From Arachis hypogaea (lineage: Eukaryota; Streptophyta; Magnoliopsida; Fabales; Fabaceae), in the NCBI RefSeq assembly GCF_003086295.3, contig NC_092054.1, positions 53,055,353 through 53,119,352 on the forward strand: a DNA stretch of 64,000 nucleotides, given 5' to 3'. The position numbers were made by a program, and so were the translations under genes. Positions 23,222 through 35,486 of the stretch are shown piece after piece. Below the pieces are notes generated by a model. That model saw nothing but the letters and a program-made list of their open reading frames with translations. It had not been told where the DNA came from and did not search any database. The number at the start of each line of letters is the position of its first letter. Positions within the stretch are counted from its first letter, which is position 1.

Positions 23222-26200
23222 ATGACTCGGTCTCAACCGAATTCTAGCTTAGCCAATTTTGATCCCGAGATCGAAAGGACTTTATTACACACTCGGCAAG
23301 CTAGGCGGCGGTTGGACTATACACCTAGTACTTCGGCCTCTCTTGAGGAAAACACCGAATCACTAGACGTTACCGAGAGTGACTTAGAGTCTGTTACTTC
23401 CTATTCTTCTGTTGGCACTACTAATACATCTTTGCATCCTACAGGTGAGCCACACATGGCGGAGCCACGCCGGATCACTTTGCATGAGCAAGGAGCTCCG
23501 GATATCATACTTCAACCGTTGCAAGCAAGGTATCCTAACCTTGATCCGAACTTTGAGTTGAAGGGTAGCTTGATAAATCTACTTCCTAAGTATCATGGGT
23601 TGCCGGGTCAAGACCCCATCCGACATTTGAAGGATTTTCAAGTTGCTTGTTCTACGGCTCGAAGGCATGGAGCGGATGAGGTAGCTATCATGGTTTTTGC
23701 CTTCCCATTCTCTCTTGAAGCGCAAGCAAAAACATGGTTCTATTCGCTACCGGATGAGATTGTGACTAATTGGGATTTCTTGAGAAGAGAGTTTCTTGAT
23801 AAATTCTTTCCATCAGAGAAGACCGACTACATCCGGAAAGAGATTTCGGGCATAATGCAAAGAGACCAAGAGAGTTTGTACGAGTAGTGGTCTCGGTTCA
23901 AGAGGTTATTAGAGTCATGTCTACACCACGGAATGACCACTAACTTACTCATTAGCTACTTTACCGGAGGTCTTTGTACGGAGGATAGAAGATTGCTCAC
24001 CGCTTCTAGTGGTGGCTCCCTTTCGAAAAACAAGACGGAGGAAGAAGCTTGGGATTTGATAAAGAATGTTGCCGAATCTACACAACACACAAGAGTGAGG
24101 AGTAATCCCCTCAAGGGTGTGGTAGAACCATCCCCTTCCGAATCAAGCTTAACCAAGGCACTTGGGGATATGACCACCATCCTTACACAAATTCAAAGGG
24201 ATCAAAAGGAATACTACTCCAACAAAGCCGTCCAAGCCCTACCTCCAGTTGCTCAACTTGAAGGCCCTCCTAGAATTTGTGGTTTGTGCTCTAGCACCAC
24301 ACATTACACCGACCAATGCCATCAAATTCAAGAGGAACATGCTCTTGTGGTAGCCAATGTGAATTACAACAACCGTCCACCCTACCCTTCTCAAGGTCAA
24401 AACAATTACCATCAAGGTGGTAGTCAACATCAAGGGTGGAGAGATAATGTAGAAGGAAGCAATCAAAACCAAAGATGGAACAACTCTCCTTCTCATCACA
24501 ACAACAACCAATATTCATCCCAATATCACCACAACAACACCAACTACCAAGCCAACCAAGGCCACTCCAACCAAAACTAAAACAACTACACCAAGTACCA
24601 AGCACCACACCATAGACAACAAAATCAAAACCCAACTCCTCCATCTTCCAACAATCAAGTTGAAGAGCTTAGAGCCGCTATGGAAAAACGAGATGAGAGC
24701 AACAAGGCTCAATTTGATGCCTTGAGTACTCAATTGGCTAACCTCACCAACTTGCTTTCAAAGATAAACATGTCAAACCAACCACCAAACCCCAATAACA
24801 ACATCAACCAACCCTCAAGTTCTTCTAACCTTCCATCCCAACCCCAACCAAACCCAAAGGGCGGTCTCAACGCCATCACTCTAAGGTCGGGGACTACATT
24901 AAAGGAGATACCTCCAAGGGGCATGGAGGATGTTCATGAGAAAGAGGTAGTTGTCGAAGCTCCACATGAAGAAGAGGTGGTAGACAAAAGGCATGAGGAA
25001 GAAGGAGTAAACCTCAAGAAACCCAAAAGGAAAGCTATAGTGGATGAGTCCGTTCCTATTCCATTCCCTTCCATGGTGAAGAAAGCAAAGAAGATACCGG
25101 AATTTGATTTGAACATGCTTCAAGTGTTCAAAAAGGTTGAGGTAACTATACCGCTCCTTGATGCTATTCAACAAATTCTAAAGTATGCAAAATTTTTGAA
25201 GGACTTATGTACACACAAGGATAGGATAGGAGAATTGGAGACATTATCCCTGGGTAGTTCAATTTCTTCCTTGATGGAACCTATTCCAAGAAAATGTGGT
25301 GACCCGGGACCATGCTTAGTGTCTTGTTGTATTGGTGGATACACTTTTCATGATTGTATGTGTGACTTGGGAGCTTGTGTTAGCATCATGCCACTTTCTA
25401 TCTATGTGCGGTTGAATTTAGCTCCATTGAAGAAGTCGGCGGCGAGGTTTGCCTTAGCCGATAAAAGTGTGATCACAGTGATGGGAATAGCGGAAGATGT
25501 ACTTGTGGCAATTAAGGATTTGGTCTTTTCGGTCGACTTCTACATCCTTGAAATGCCTCCAATAGAAAATAGAAGCTCATCCTCCGTTCTACTTGGTAGA
25601 CCCTTCCTCAAAACCTCCAAATTCAAGCTAGATGCCTTCACCGGTGTATATTCCTTTGGGGTTGGAGACAAGACTATCAAGTTTAATTTAGAGGAAGCCA
25701 TGAAACATTCTCCCGAAGAACATTCTATGCTCTGATGCGATGTAATTGATGAAGTGGTAGCGGAAGTGAAAGAGGAAGACCATGACAAGTCGTGCTACCC
25801 CACTGTTGAGGAGAAGGATGACCAAGAGGATGAACAAGAAGAAGAAATTATCAAGAATGAGTCCCATGAGCCTGATGAAAAGGAACATCATCTTGAGGTA
25901 AAAAGTGAACTAAAGCCCCTTCCATCTCATTTGAAATATGCTTTCTTAGAGGACAACCAAGGGTTTCCAGTCATTATTGCTAGTGAGCTCTCAAGTGAAG
26001 AAGAAAGAAAGCTCCTAGACGTTCTAAGAAAGTACAAGAAAGCAATAGGATGGAGCCTAGCGGATATTATAGGAATTGACCCCCGCAAGTGCATGCATAG
26101 GATATTTCTCTAAGATGGAGCCAAGCCGGTTAGGCAACCGCAAAGGAGGCTCAACCCAACCATCCTTGATGTAGTGAAGAAAGAGGTCACTTGATTACTG

Positions 26201-28813
26201 GATGCGGATATCATATACCCAATTTCCGACAGTGAGTGGGTGAGCCCGGTTCAAGTTGTTCCCAAGAAGTCGGGCATCACAACGGTCAAGAAGGACGACG
26301 GTGAAATGGTTACTAAAAGGGTACAAAATGCGTGGCCAGTATGTATTGACTACAGAAGATTGAACGCCGCCACATGGAAGGACCATTACCCCCTACCCTT
26401 CATTGATCAGATGCTAGACCGCTTGGCAGGTAAATCTCACTACTGTTTTCTTGATGGATTTACTGGCTATTTTCAGATACATATTGCTCCTGAAGATCAA
26501 AAGAAGACCATGTTTACCTGTCTGTTTGGCACCTTTGCCTATAAAAGGATGCCAATTGGACTATGTAACGCACCCGCTACCTTTCAGCGGTGCATGACGA
26601 GTGTCTTCTCCGATCTAATGGAGAATTGCCTGGAAGTTTTCATGGACGACTTCAGCATTTATGGTATCTCATTCGATTGTTGTTTAGAGAGCTTGGCCAA
26701 GGTCCTAGCTAGATGTGTTGACACCAACCTTGTCTTAAATTTTGAAAAATGTCACTTTATGGTACAACAAGGCATAGTGTTAGGACATGTAGTCTCTCAT
26801 GAAGGCATTTCTGTGGACCCGGCCAAGGTCGATGTTATTACTACTTTACCTCACCCCTCATCCGTGAGGGAGGTCCACTCATTTTTGGGACATGCAGGAT
26901 TTTATAGGCGCTTTATCAAGGACTTCAGCAAGATCGCTTTGCCATTGTCGCGCCTACTCCAAAAAGATGTGGATTTTGAGTTTGACAGTGAATGTGTAAA
27001 AGCTTTTGAAGAGCTAAGGAGAGTTCTCACCACGACACCGATCGTGCGAGGCCTCAACTGGACGTTGCCATTTGAGATAATGTGCGATGCGTCAAACTAT
27101 GCTGTGGGTGCCGCGCTTGCACAGCGCGATGGTAAACTCCCTTATGTCATTGCTTACTCTTCTAAGACACTAGATACAGCACAATCCAACTATACCACTA
27201 CCGAAAAAGAACTCTTAGCCATTGTTCATGCTTTAGATAAATTCAGATCTTATTTGCTAGGTTCAAAGATAGTGGTATACACAGATCATGCAGATTTAAA
27301 GTACTTATTGACAAAGAATGAGTCAAAGCCTAGACTCATACGTTGGATCTTGCTTTTGCAAGAATTTGACATTGAGATTAGGGTCCGGAGTAGATCTCAA
27401 AACCTGGTTACAGATCATTTAAGCCACATTGAGAATTTAAAAACTGATCCATTTCCGATCAATAACTCATTCCCATTGGATAGTTTGCATGCTGTGTCGG
27501 ATAGCTTTCCTTGGTTTGCCCCGATGGCGAACTACTTGGTTGCAAGAATCTTCCCTCCCAACTTTTCGAAAAACCAAAGGGAGAAGTTGAGGAGTGATTC
27601 CAAATACTATATTTGGGATGACCCTCACCTGTGGAAGAGAGGCGTGGACCAAGTAATTCGAAGATGTGTCCCGGAATCCGAATTCCAACCGATCCTTGAA
27701 GCTTGTCATTCGTCCGAATGTGGTGGCCACTTTGGCCCACAAAGGATCGCTAAAAAAGTGTTGGATTGGGGATTCTGGTGGCCAACCTTATTCAAGGATG
27801 CTAACCGGTTATGTGTGTCTTGCCATCAGTGTCAGAAGTCAGGAAACGCATCCCAAAGGGATGAAATGCCTCAGTAACCTATGTTGTTCTGTGAGATATT
27901 TGATGAATAGGGCATTGACTTTATGGGACCGTTTCCCAACTCTAGTGGGTATCTGTATATTCTGTTAGCGGTTGACTACGTGTCAAAGTGGGTAGAGGCC
28001 GTGCCTACCCGCCTTGACGACGCCAATACCGTTGTTTCTTTCATAAGGAATCATATTGTATGCCGTTATGGGTCACCACAAGCAATCGTGAGCGACCAAG
28101 GATCCCACTTTTGTAACAGGAAGGTAGAAGCATTGCTCAAGCACTATGGAGTGACGCATAAGGTTGCTACTGCTTACCATCCGCAAACAAATGGGCAAGC
28201 GAAAGTGTCCAACCGGGAAATTAAGAGAATCTTGGAAAAAGTGGTCAATCCACAAAGAAAGGATTGGAGCCTCCGGTTAGGAGATGCATTATGGGCATAT
28301 AGAACGGCCTACAAGACTCCGATAGGGATAAGCCCTTTCCAGATCGTCTATGGTAAGGCATGCCACCTTCCAGTGGAGATTGAGCATCGAGCCTATTGGG
28401 CGGTAAAGCAGTGCAACATGGATCTAGCCAAGGCGGGTGAAGCTAGGAAGCTATAATTAGAGGAGCTTGAATGCTTGAGGAATGAGTCATATGAGAATGC
28501 CCGAATCTACAAGGAAAAGACTAAAGCATTCCATGACCATCACATTCGGAAGAAGGACTTTCAAGAAGGAGATGAAGTCCTCTTCTACAACTCAAGGCTC
28601 CGATTTATGCCTGGCAAGCTCCGCTCTAGATGGGAAGGACCTTTCAAGGTGAAGGAGATGAAGCCCTACGGAGTGGTGGAATTGTTTGATCCCAAAAGTG
28701 AAGCGATTTTCAAGGTGAATGGACATAGAGTGAAGAAGTATCATGGTTGCAAGCCTCCAAGAGAGCTAGAGGTGTACATATTGGAGGATGCACCAAGAAG
28801 AGAGGAAGCTTAA
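23222..28813 (+). pseudogene. gag-pol: Athila-type gag-pro-pol polyprotein, broken by in-frame stops
   Basis: A single reading frame runs from the ATG at 23222 to the TAA at 28811-28813, with no frameshift but eight in-frame stops: 23885, 24578, 25733, 26111, 26192, 27875, 27908 and 28454. Domains in order: gag core (to about 24110); CCHC knuckle CGLCSSTTHYTDQC (about 24280-24320); Asn/Gln-rich linker; aspartic protease with DLGA and LLGRPFL (about 25365-25615); RT with FLDGFTGY and catalytic FMDD (about 26340-26660); RNase H with [14 protein letters not shown] and [11 protein letters not shown] (about 27080-27320); integrase zinc finger H-H-C-C (27710-27830) and core with GIDFMGPFP and SDQGSHF (27910-28110), then the C-terminal domain to RREEA. 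There is no chromodomain. This would be the replication machinery of the element; it cannot make full-length protein now. Confidence 0.92.
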
Positions 28814-30430
28814 GAAAAGGACCGTCCAACTTAAGGACATTAAAGAAAAGTGCTTGGTGGGAGGCACCCCACCATGGTAAGATCTTCCTTGTTTATACCA
28901 TCTTCTTAGTATTCTTAATTTCTTGTGAATTTCAGAATCTTTTGATGATTGATTGAGTGCATAGGAATGTTAGTTTTGCTGATTTTATTGGATAGGAAGA
29001 ATGTTCTTGTAGATAGGGTGTGCAAAAGCAAAGAAAACAAAAATTTGTTCTTTGAAAAAGGGCACCGACGCGCCAGTGCACAGTGCGCGCGCGCCGGTAG
29101 CAAATCCCCACTCTTGGGCCAAACACCCGAGAGTTATGCCCACTTCGTGCCCAACTCGCGCCAGGCACTCACGCGTCCGCGTACATGCCGCCTGCGCGCA
29201 CTCTGGCAATTTAACCATCGACGCGCTAGCGCACGGTGCGCACGTGCGCCAATGGCGAATATGACTTCTCTGGTACAAAAACCAGAGAGTTGTGCCACAA
29301 TTGGGCCAACCTTGTGCCAAAACCCACGCGTCCGCGCAGGGTGCACACCCGCGTGCCTACCTTACTGACTCACTCTGGTACAAAAACCAGAGACTTGTGC
29401 TAACTTTGTGCCACTTTTGTGCCTGAGGCACAACCTCTCTTGCGCGCGCGCGCCACTGACGTGCCCGCGCCATCTGCTAGCACTCTCACCGACGTGCCAG
29501 CGCACCTTGCGCGCGCGCGCTGGTTGCGCAAGTCAATTTAAGGCCTTCGCGCCTTGCCCTGTTTTCCTTTCTCTCAACCCCTTCTCTTCTGTAGTTTCTT
29601 TCTCTTCTCAATCCATCATTTCCCTTCTCTTCTTCTTCTTCCACAATCCACCACCATTGTCTCCGGCCACTCACCGGTGACAACCACTCTTTCCGGTAGC
29701 ACTACACTTCTCCTATTTTCCATCTCATCCTCACAAAAGAAGGTTCAACTTTGTTCCTTCATACTCATCAAGGTTTTGTCTCTTCTTTTCCTTTACTTCC
29801 ATTTTCCCTTACATTATATCTTTCTAGTTAGTTGCTTCTTATTGCTTTACTTTAGTCTCTCTTTTACTTGCATGACGATGTTTCTTGCTTTTTGTTTGCT
29901 TATTTTCCTTTTCTTTTCTTTATTTCTCCATGGATGTTGAATTTGAGCTTAGTTGCATTACTAGATCTTTTGTCACTCTTTTACCATTGTGTGATGTCTA
30001 TGTGATGATTGATGTTCCATTTTGGGCTTTGAATTGGTTTAGTATTTCATAATTGCTCATTGCTTGATTATTGCACGCTAAGTGTTCGAGGAAATGCACA
30101 TATACCATTTTGGCTCAAATTAGCCATATATTTCTCCATTTGGTGCTCCTTCCTCATTCACTTGCTTTTCCTTAAATGCATTGAGTCTAACTTGTGTGCT
30201 TAGAGTTGATACTTGCCAATTAGATATCATTGAACATGACTTGCTTTTTATTATGGATGCTTGAGACTACTCTTCTCATGCCATTGCATGCATTACTCCC
30301 TCTTGCATCCCATGCCAAGTGTTATGACCCTTGCTTTTACATCTACCACGTGCATTATAATTCACTTGCATGTCTTTTGTGAAATCGATTCTTGGGTTTA
30401 ATGTTTTCCTTCTTTCTCTCCCTTTTTAGG
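28814..30430 (+). other. Post-pol non-coding region with CpG-rich repeats and env-like leader
   Basis: 29060-29530 is a GC-rich tract built from two to three diverged copies of a unit containing GACGCGCCAGCGCAC-like words and 'CTCTGGTACAAAAACCAGAGA'-type phrases. 29550-29770 is pyrimidine-rich. A plausible splice donor (ATCAAG|GTTTTG, about 29773) and an acceptor (TTTTTAG at 30423-30429, one base before an ATG) bracket the following stretch, suggesting the next ORF was expressed from a spliced message. The small ORFs here are composition artefacts. Confidence 0.55.
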
Positions 30431-31678
30431 ATGGCCACCAAGAAAGGCAAGGTGATAGCTCCAAGGAAACCGGCCGCAAAGAGGGCACCCCAAAAATCAA
30501 ATTCTAAGGCGCGTTCTTCAAAAGGAGCCAAACCCCTATCGAAGAAAGGAAAGACACCCGCTCCTATTGATGAGAATGACAAGGGCAAGCCAGCGAAAGA
30601 TCCTTCAAGGTTCCCTAACTGCTTCTGTGAACTTATGTTTCCCTCCATAGCAGTAAGGAACTATCACCCTGAGCATCTACTCGCTCCGCCGGACAAGGTT
30701 GCTCCTTATATTCTGCCCCGCATTGAACAGCGAGGATGGGAGTTTCTTTTGCGAAAACCAAGAGAAATCAACCTCTCTTGGGTGGAAGAACTTTATACCA
30801 ACTACCATCTTCCCTCTCTTCAATCGGTGTACATGCGCTGGAAGCAAGTCTCAGTTTCAGAAGAGGCTATTCAGCATGTGGTTAATGTCCTACCAGTGCC
30901 AAGTGACATGGATGGCTACCAAGAAGTCTTACATTAGCGTGAGAAGTATGGATTCAACTGGGACTCGATTCTCCGAGTCATTGTTGAACCAGAAGGATTT
31001 TGGATCCATGGTCGACTCTGGATGAGGCCCAAGAGCATTGATGCTCACTTCCTCACTGTGGAAGCTAGAGCTTGGGCCCAAATCCTATCCCACTATGTGC
31101 TGCCTAGCACCCACAAGTCGTCCATCACGGCGGACCTTGCCTTGCTTGTTTGGTGTGTTCTCACAGAGAAGCCAGTGAACATTCTGCCTCTTGTCAAGCA
31201 AGCGATGAGTCAAGTTCACGACTGGGGTAATTTGCCATTTCCAGCATTGGTGTCTGACTTAGTTGCTGCTGCGGGTGTTTCTTGGGAAGACAAGGATAAG
31301 AAGATTATGGTTCCGGCTAAGGGCGATGTGGTCCCAAGCGGGAAATACCTACACCTTCCCATGAACAAACCAAGCCTCGACATGGCCCCGCCACTTCTTT
31401 TTCCTTCTAGCTCATCATCACCACCACTGAGATCCACACATCAAAGGATAGAAGATCTTCACCGGAAGCTTGATAGATATGAGCGGCGCAACCACCGCCG
31501 ATATACTTACATCAAGACGCTTCTGGGTTTTGTTACCCCTAGCATGGAGGAACCCGAAATATTCACATCCACCTCAGACCCGAGTGATGGGAGCTCTGAT
31601 GAAGGGGATAGTGAAGGCTCCGGTCCCGACCGTCCCTTGCGTATCATTCGTAGCATGGAGGACCGTGCTAATTTCTAA
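30431..31678 (+). pseudogene. env-position ORF (putative plant transposon protein), one stop
   Basis: Starts at ATGGCCACC; a Lys/Pro/Ala-rich basic N-terminus (about 55 residues) is followed by a globular segment (FPNCFCELMFPSIAVRN..., IEQRGWEFL) and an acidic, Ser-rich C-terminus. It is open to 31678 except for a TAG at 30935-30937; the frame is otherwise continuous across it. The position after pol is that of the so-called env-like ORF of Athila elements, but I see no clear signal peptide or membrane span, so 'envelope' is not supported. It resembles the 'putative plant transposon protein' families; its molecular role is unknown. Confidence 0.7.
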
Positions 31679-32846
31679 AGTGTGGGAAGGTCATCCGACG
31701 GATCTCCATGGGTAACGTTCTCTTCCCCTCAATACCCATGGATTTATTTTTCTTTTTATATATTGCATGAGTAGTTAGTCTTGTTTGTAAATACTCTTTG
31801 CATGATAGTTAGTTTCTATAGCGTTACTTGGTCAAAACAATAACTTTCTTTCCAAGAAACTCTGTTCTGGATGACCTACCAAAAATTCTGAAAATTTTTG
31901 CAGTAAACTTGCTTTAAGAATGTATTTTGGAACATAGTAATTGAGCTAAGGACACAAGCATGAAAGTTTTGAGCCTATTGCATGGTTACATCTTTTAACC
32001 ATTATTTCCATTCTTGTGTGCATATCTCTCTCTCTATGAGTGTGATCCTTGCTTTATCTGATTCTATATGTCCATTGCTTTGTGTATGAATGCATCTACA
32101 TGATTGAGGCCATCATTTCAATAGTCACTTCTCCCAAATAGCCTTAACCCTTATATCTACCATTGCTAACCAATTTTGAGCTTTTGATAAACCCTTTTGT
32201 TCTTAAATAGAGCACATCAACAACCCTAAGTGAAAAACCATGAATGTCCCTGAATTTGAATCCTTGATTGGCTTAGGTAAGTTAGGATGTGTATCATTCA
32301 AATAGGAGGGTATACTTGGGAAATTCGGGTAGATATATAGGTATGTAATTGTAGTGTAATTGAAAATTCTAAGATTTTGGGAACATACTCATGTGTTGAA
32401 TGATTACACCGTATGCATTGACACTTTGGTTCACAAAGGAACCCCAAGAAAAGGGGATGTAAAAAAAAATAATGAAAGGGAACAAAGACGCCCCAAGATA
32501 GAGTAATAAAAACAACGCATATCGATGTGAATTGAAAAGAATGCATGAGTATGCAAAAAGGGTAAAATTCAAGGGTAGCTAGGAATGTATTGTAGTTGTA
32601 TAGGTTGTTCTATATGTCTAGTGGATCCTAGGTTGATCAAGGAACGAACCCTAGACACTTGAGCGAATAGAGCGGATACACTTCCGGTGAGGGTTCGATG
32701 CTCAATGCTTGTTCTCGGCTTTCACAAGCGTTCGTTCAGCAAGTCATATGCACTCTTTAGTGATATTCAATTTGGTAGGATTCATGAAGTGCATACTATT
32801 TTCACCCTATATGCTCACATGTATTCTTGAAGGATAGATTTACTCT
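31679..32846 (+). other. 3' non-coding region of the Athila-type element, proximal part
   Basis: AT-rich, no gene recognised; the ORFs at 32298-32572 on the other strand lack any family signature. Interrupted by the CACTA at 32847; it continues at 38419-38559. Confidence 0.7.
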
Positions 32847-32866
32847 CACTACAAGAAAAAAGGCCT

Positions 32867-33235
32867 GTCGGCACCCTTTTTTCTTGCCACGCTTTAAAAG
32901 CGTGCCCAAAAGTGGTCTATGGGCACGCTTTTGCGAGGGTGGCCACTTATTTGTGATTTGGCCACGCTTTTTTTTGCCACGCTTTAAAAGCGTGGCCATA
33001 GAGAGAAATTGGCACGCTTTTACGAGGGTGGCCACTTACTTGAAATTTGGCCACGCTTTTTTACTGCCACGCTTGAAAAGCGTGGCGATAGAAGGAAATT
33101 GGCACGCTTTTACGAGGGTGGCCACTTATTAAAAATTTGGCCACCCTTTTTTTTTTGGCACGCTTGAAAAGCGTGCCCATAAAGAGAAACCGGCACACTT
33201 AAAAAGCGTGCCCATATTCTATTTATTTTGGCACC
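32867..33235. repeat. CACTA subterminal palindrome array (left)
   Basis: Multiple copies of a palindrome of the form GCCACGCTTTAAAAGCGTGGC (or GGCACGC/GCGTGCC), spaced some 40-60 bases apart with GAGGGTGGCCACTTA spacers. Subterminal repeats of this kind are transposase-binding sites in CACTA elements (established for En/Spm; inferred here). Confidence 0.85.
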
Positions 33236-33419
33236 CCCAAAAAAATGTACCCATAGTTTAGTTTCCCTCCCAACAAATTTAGTTTCCCTCCCACCCAATT
33301 TTTTTCAACACTTAACCTTTTTTCCCTTAGTTTTCAATTTTAATTAACCCTCAAACAACAGAACACTAGTTTTAGACCCAGCCAACAAAGAAAACCCTAC
33401 GTTGCCCGCGCCTCCATCT

Positions 33420-34029
33420 TCATTGTTCATCGTTCTTCGCAGCCATGCCTTTCCTCATGCCTTCATCGTCTGAGACCGTTCATCGCCTTCATCTAACCCT
33501 AGTACCCATGAACGCAACCCTCTTCCCTCTTCTCGTCCACTACTGCCACCGCAAACCCTAGCTCCGCTGCTTCTTCTCGTCCATTCTCTTTTTCATTCGC
33601 TTCTTCATCCTCCACCGCAGGAGGAAGCGGCGGCGCCACTACTACCTTCCTCCTCCGCAGCCTGTGCGCCGTCATTTGTCCTTTGGTTTTGGGTCCGCGA
33701 CCGCATCTGCTTGGCTCCTGCTCCAGCTCCGTCTCTGTTCGGATCTGCTTCTTTGGCTTCCACTGCGGCAGCTTCGAGTTCGGGTTCTTCCATTTTCGGT
33801 GCCGCGAGTTCAGGCTCCTCCTTGTTCTCCACACCGTCTTTTGGTGGAACTTCATCTGCCACGACGCCGTTTGGGGCAAAACCCTCTGCTGCGACGACAC
33901 CGTTTGGCGGAGCATCTTCTGCTTCACCCTCGCTATTTCGTGGAGCATCCTCTGCTTCACTCTATCTAACCCTCGTTGGCCCTCCTACTCCCTCAGCGCA
34001 GCGCGCGCTCTTTCTCGCAAACCCTCATT
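33420..34029 (+). pseudogene. Captured FG-repeat nucleoporin fragment (NUP62-like N-terminus)
   Basis: After a 5'-UTR-like stretch, two overlapping frames together give a Ser/Ala-rich FG-repeat region: FGFGS near 33685, then SLFGS, SIFG, SLFS, PSFGG, and two PFG motifs up to about 33930. A one-step frame change near 33708 separates them. FG repeats line the nuclear pore channel. A consensus-like donor (CATT|GTAAGT) follows at 34030. The exact nucleoporin is uncertain; low-complexity FG sequence makes the match less specific than the other fragments. The minus-strand ORFs here are shadows. Confidence 0.6.
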
Positions 34030-34726
34030 GTAAGTCTTTCTTCCCTCTGATTCTCTGTTTCTCTGTTCCTCTATTTTGGACCGCTGAGAATTTCAGGTTT
34101 ATTACCTTCTTAACATTTTTCACTGCTTTGTGTTTGAAATTGTATTTTGTTTTATGGTATCAGAGTAACTTTGTTTCAATAGCCTGAATGACAATAGTGG
34201 ATTGCCATAACTATTTGAACTGGTTGCAGTAGAACTTAAAGTATTCCATTCAATATAAACTGAGCTCCTCCAATTCTGTTAGCAACCCTGCCAATGGTAA
34301 CTCCAAAATATGTTATATTGTTCTGCAAATTAAACATATAGTGTAGCAAATTAAACATAAAGTGCAAATTCCGTTAAAATTTAAACATAGGATTTTATTA
34401 AAAAGAGTGTTACAACTTGCAACTGATTTGTGTAGCGCACACACTTGATGGCAGGGATAAAAAGTAGTTTCTCTTTGAACTTCAGGTATTGATAGTGGCT
34501 ACATATATGACTAAAAAGTATATGAACAAAGTTGAATCTGAGTTATTTCATATCCGCACTATATGATGACTATTATCGATGAACAGCTTATTCCATCTTG
34601 TTCTGGTGTTGAGCCTAGTGTCCTCTTTTATAAGATGTGAGGGGATTTTTTTCTCTCTTTTCAACCTCTCTGATGTTTTCTGGTTGAGGAATTTGAATTT
34701 CATTGTTTTTACTTTGTTATTTGCAG

Positions 34727-34827
34727 AAAGGGTGACCGTAGCTGAAGAGGTCCTCAAGCTCTGCAATGGCAGCGTCATTTCTCCCATTGCCTGCATTGCT
34801 TGCCTTAACCTATATGCTTATCTCAAG
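34727..34827 (+). pseudogene. Captured exon of EEF1AKMT1/N6AMT2-like methyltransferase (exon A)
   Basis: Bounded by TTTGCAG at 34720-34726 and CTCAAG|GTAATT at 34828. Reads TVAEEVLKLCNG... then ACIACLNLYAYLK, as in the plant EEF1AKMT1 (eEF1A lysine methyltransferase, formerly N6AMT2) N-terminal region preceding the catalytic motif. It is uninterrupted. The partner exon lies 494 bases downstream with its own splice sites, so a genomic (intron-containing) segment was captured. Confidence 0.75.
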
Positions 34828-35320
34828 GTAATTCATTATTCCTCTTGTTATCCTTTTTTTATTTTGAATTTTGGAATTTCAGTTAATTTTTTTTTCTCAA
34901 TGTTCAATTGGGTTCAAATGTTACTGATTTGTGATAAAAGTGCAAGGCTAATGTTTTTAATCAAATGTTTAATACTTTTGGTGAATATAGATGTTTATTA
35001 TTATTAGTTACTTTCATCGGGAAATAGTTTGGAAATATGCGATGTGTTAAGCTTCAAGTTCTGCATTGTTTTATCTTCAATATTAATATTAGTGTAAGTG
35101 TAGTGTAGAGGATTGATTCTCTTGGTGAAGAATTGAAGATGATAGTTACAACTTTAAACCCCTTTTGAGTGAAGAAATTAATGAGCAATGCCTCAGTTGT
35201 AATAATGATAAAATGTATGTTGATGTGGTTTGTTGAGTTGTTTTAATTTGTTTGATGCCATTTCTGAGTTCCTATTTTTGCTTTGTAAGATATTTAAATT
35301 TTCCTTTCTTGAATCTTCAG

Positions 35321-35486
35321 AACATGGATTCTAATGTTCCTGCACAACTTTTTGAGTATGACAAACGTTTTGAGCAGTACGGATGTGATTACACATTTTA
35401 TAACAACAATCACCCTGAGGCCTGAGGAGTTACCGCTGGAGTTGAAGCATTCCTTCAAAATAGTAGTGGCAGATCCTCCTTACTTG
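35321..35486 (+). pseudogene. Captured exon of EEF1AKMT1/N6AMT2-like methyltransferase (exon B)
   Basis: Acceptor TCTTCAG at 35314-35320, donor CTTG|GTGAGA at 35487. Reads LFEYDKRFEQYG, then, after a short TGAGGCC duplication that shifts the frame (about 35417-35430), LKHSFKIVVADPPYL. VADPPYL contains the DPPY catalytic motif of this methyltransferase family. The duplication would disrupt the product, so this is a decayed copy. Confidence 0.85.

Noticed and set aside
24239..24733. Minus-strand Val/Cys-rich ORFs over gag
   Set aside because: Shadow frames of the Asn/Gln-rich gag linker.
28932..29683. Several Ala/Arg-rich ORFs on both strands
   Set aside because: Composition artefacts of the GC-rich repeat tract after pol; no consistent frame or motif.
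30431..31678. Calling the second Athila ORF a true envelope gene
   Set aside because: No signal peptide, fusion peptide or transmembrane helix visible; only its position resembles env.
33499..33960. Minus-strand Gln/Lys/Glu-rich ORFs in the CACTA
   Set aside because: Complement of the FG-repeat coding strand; the plus strand carries the recognisable motifs and splice donor.
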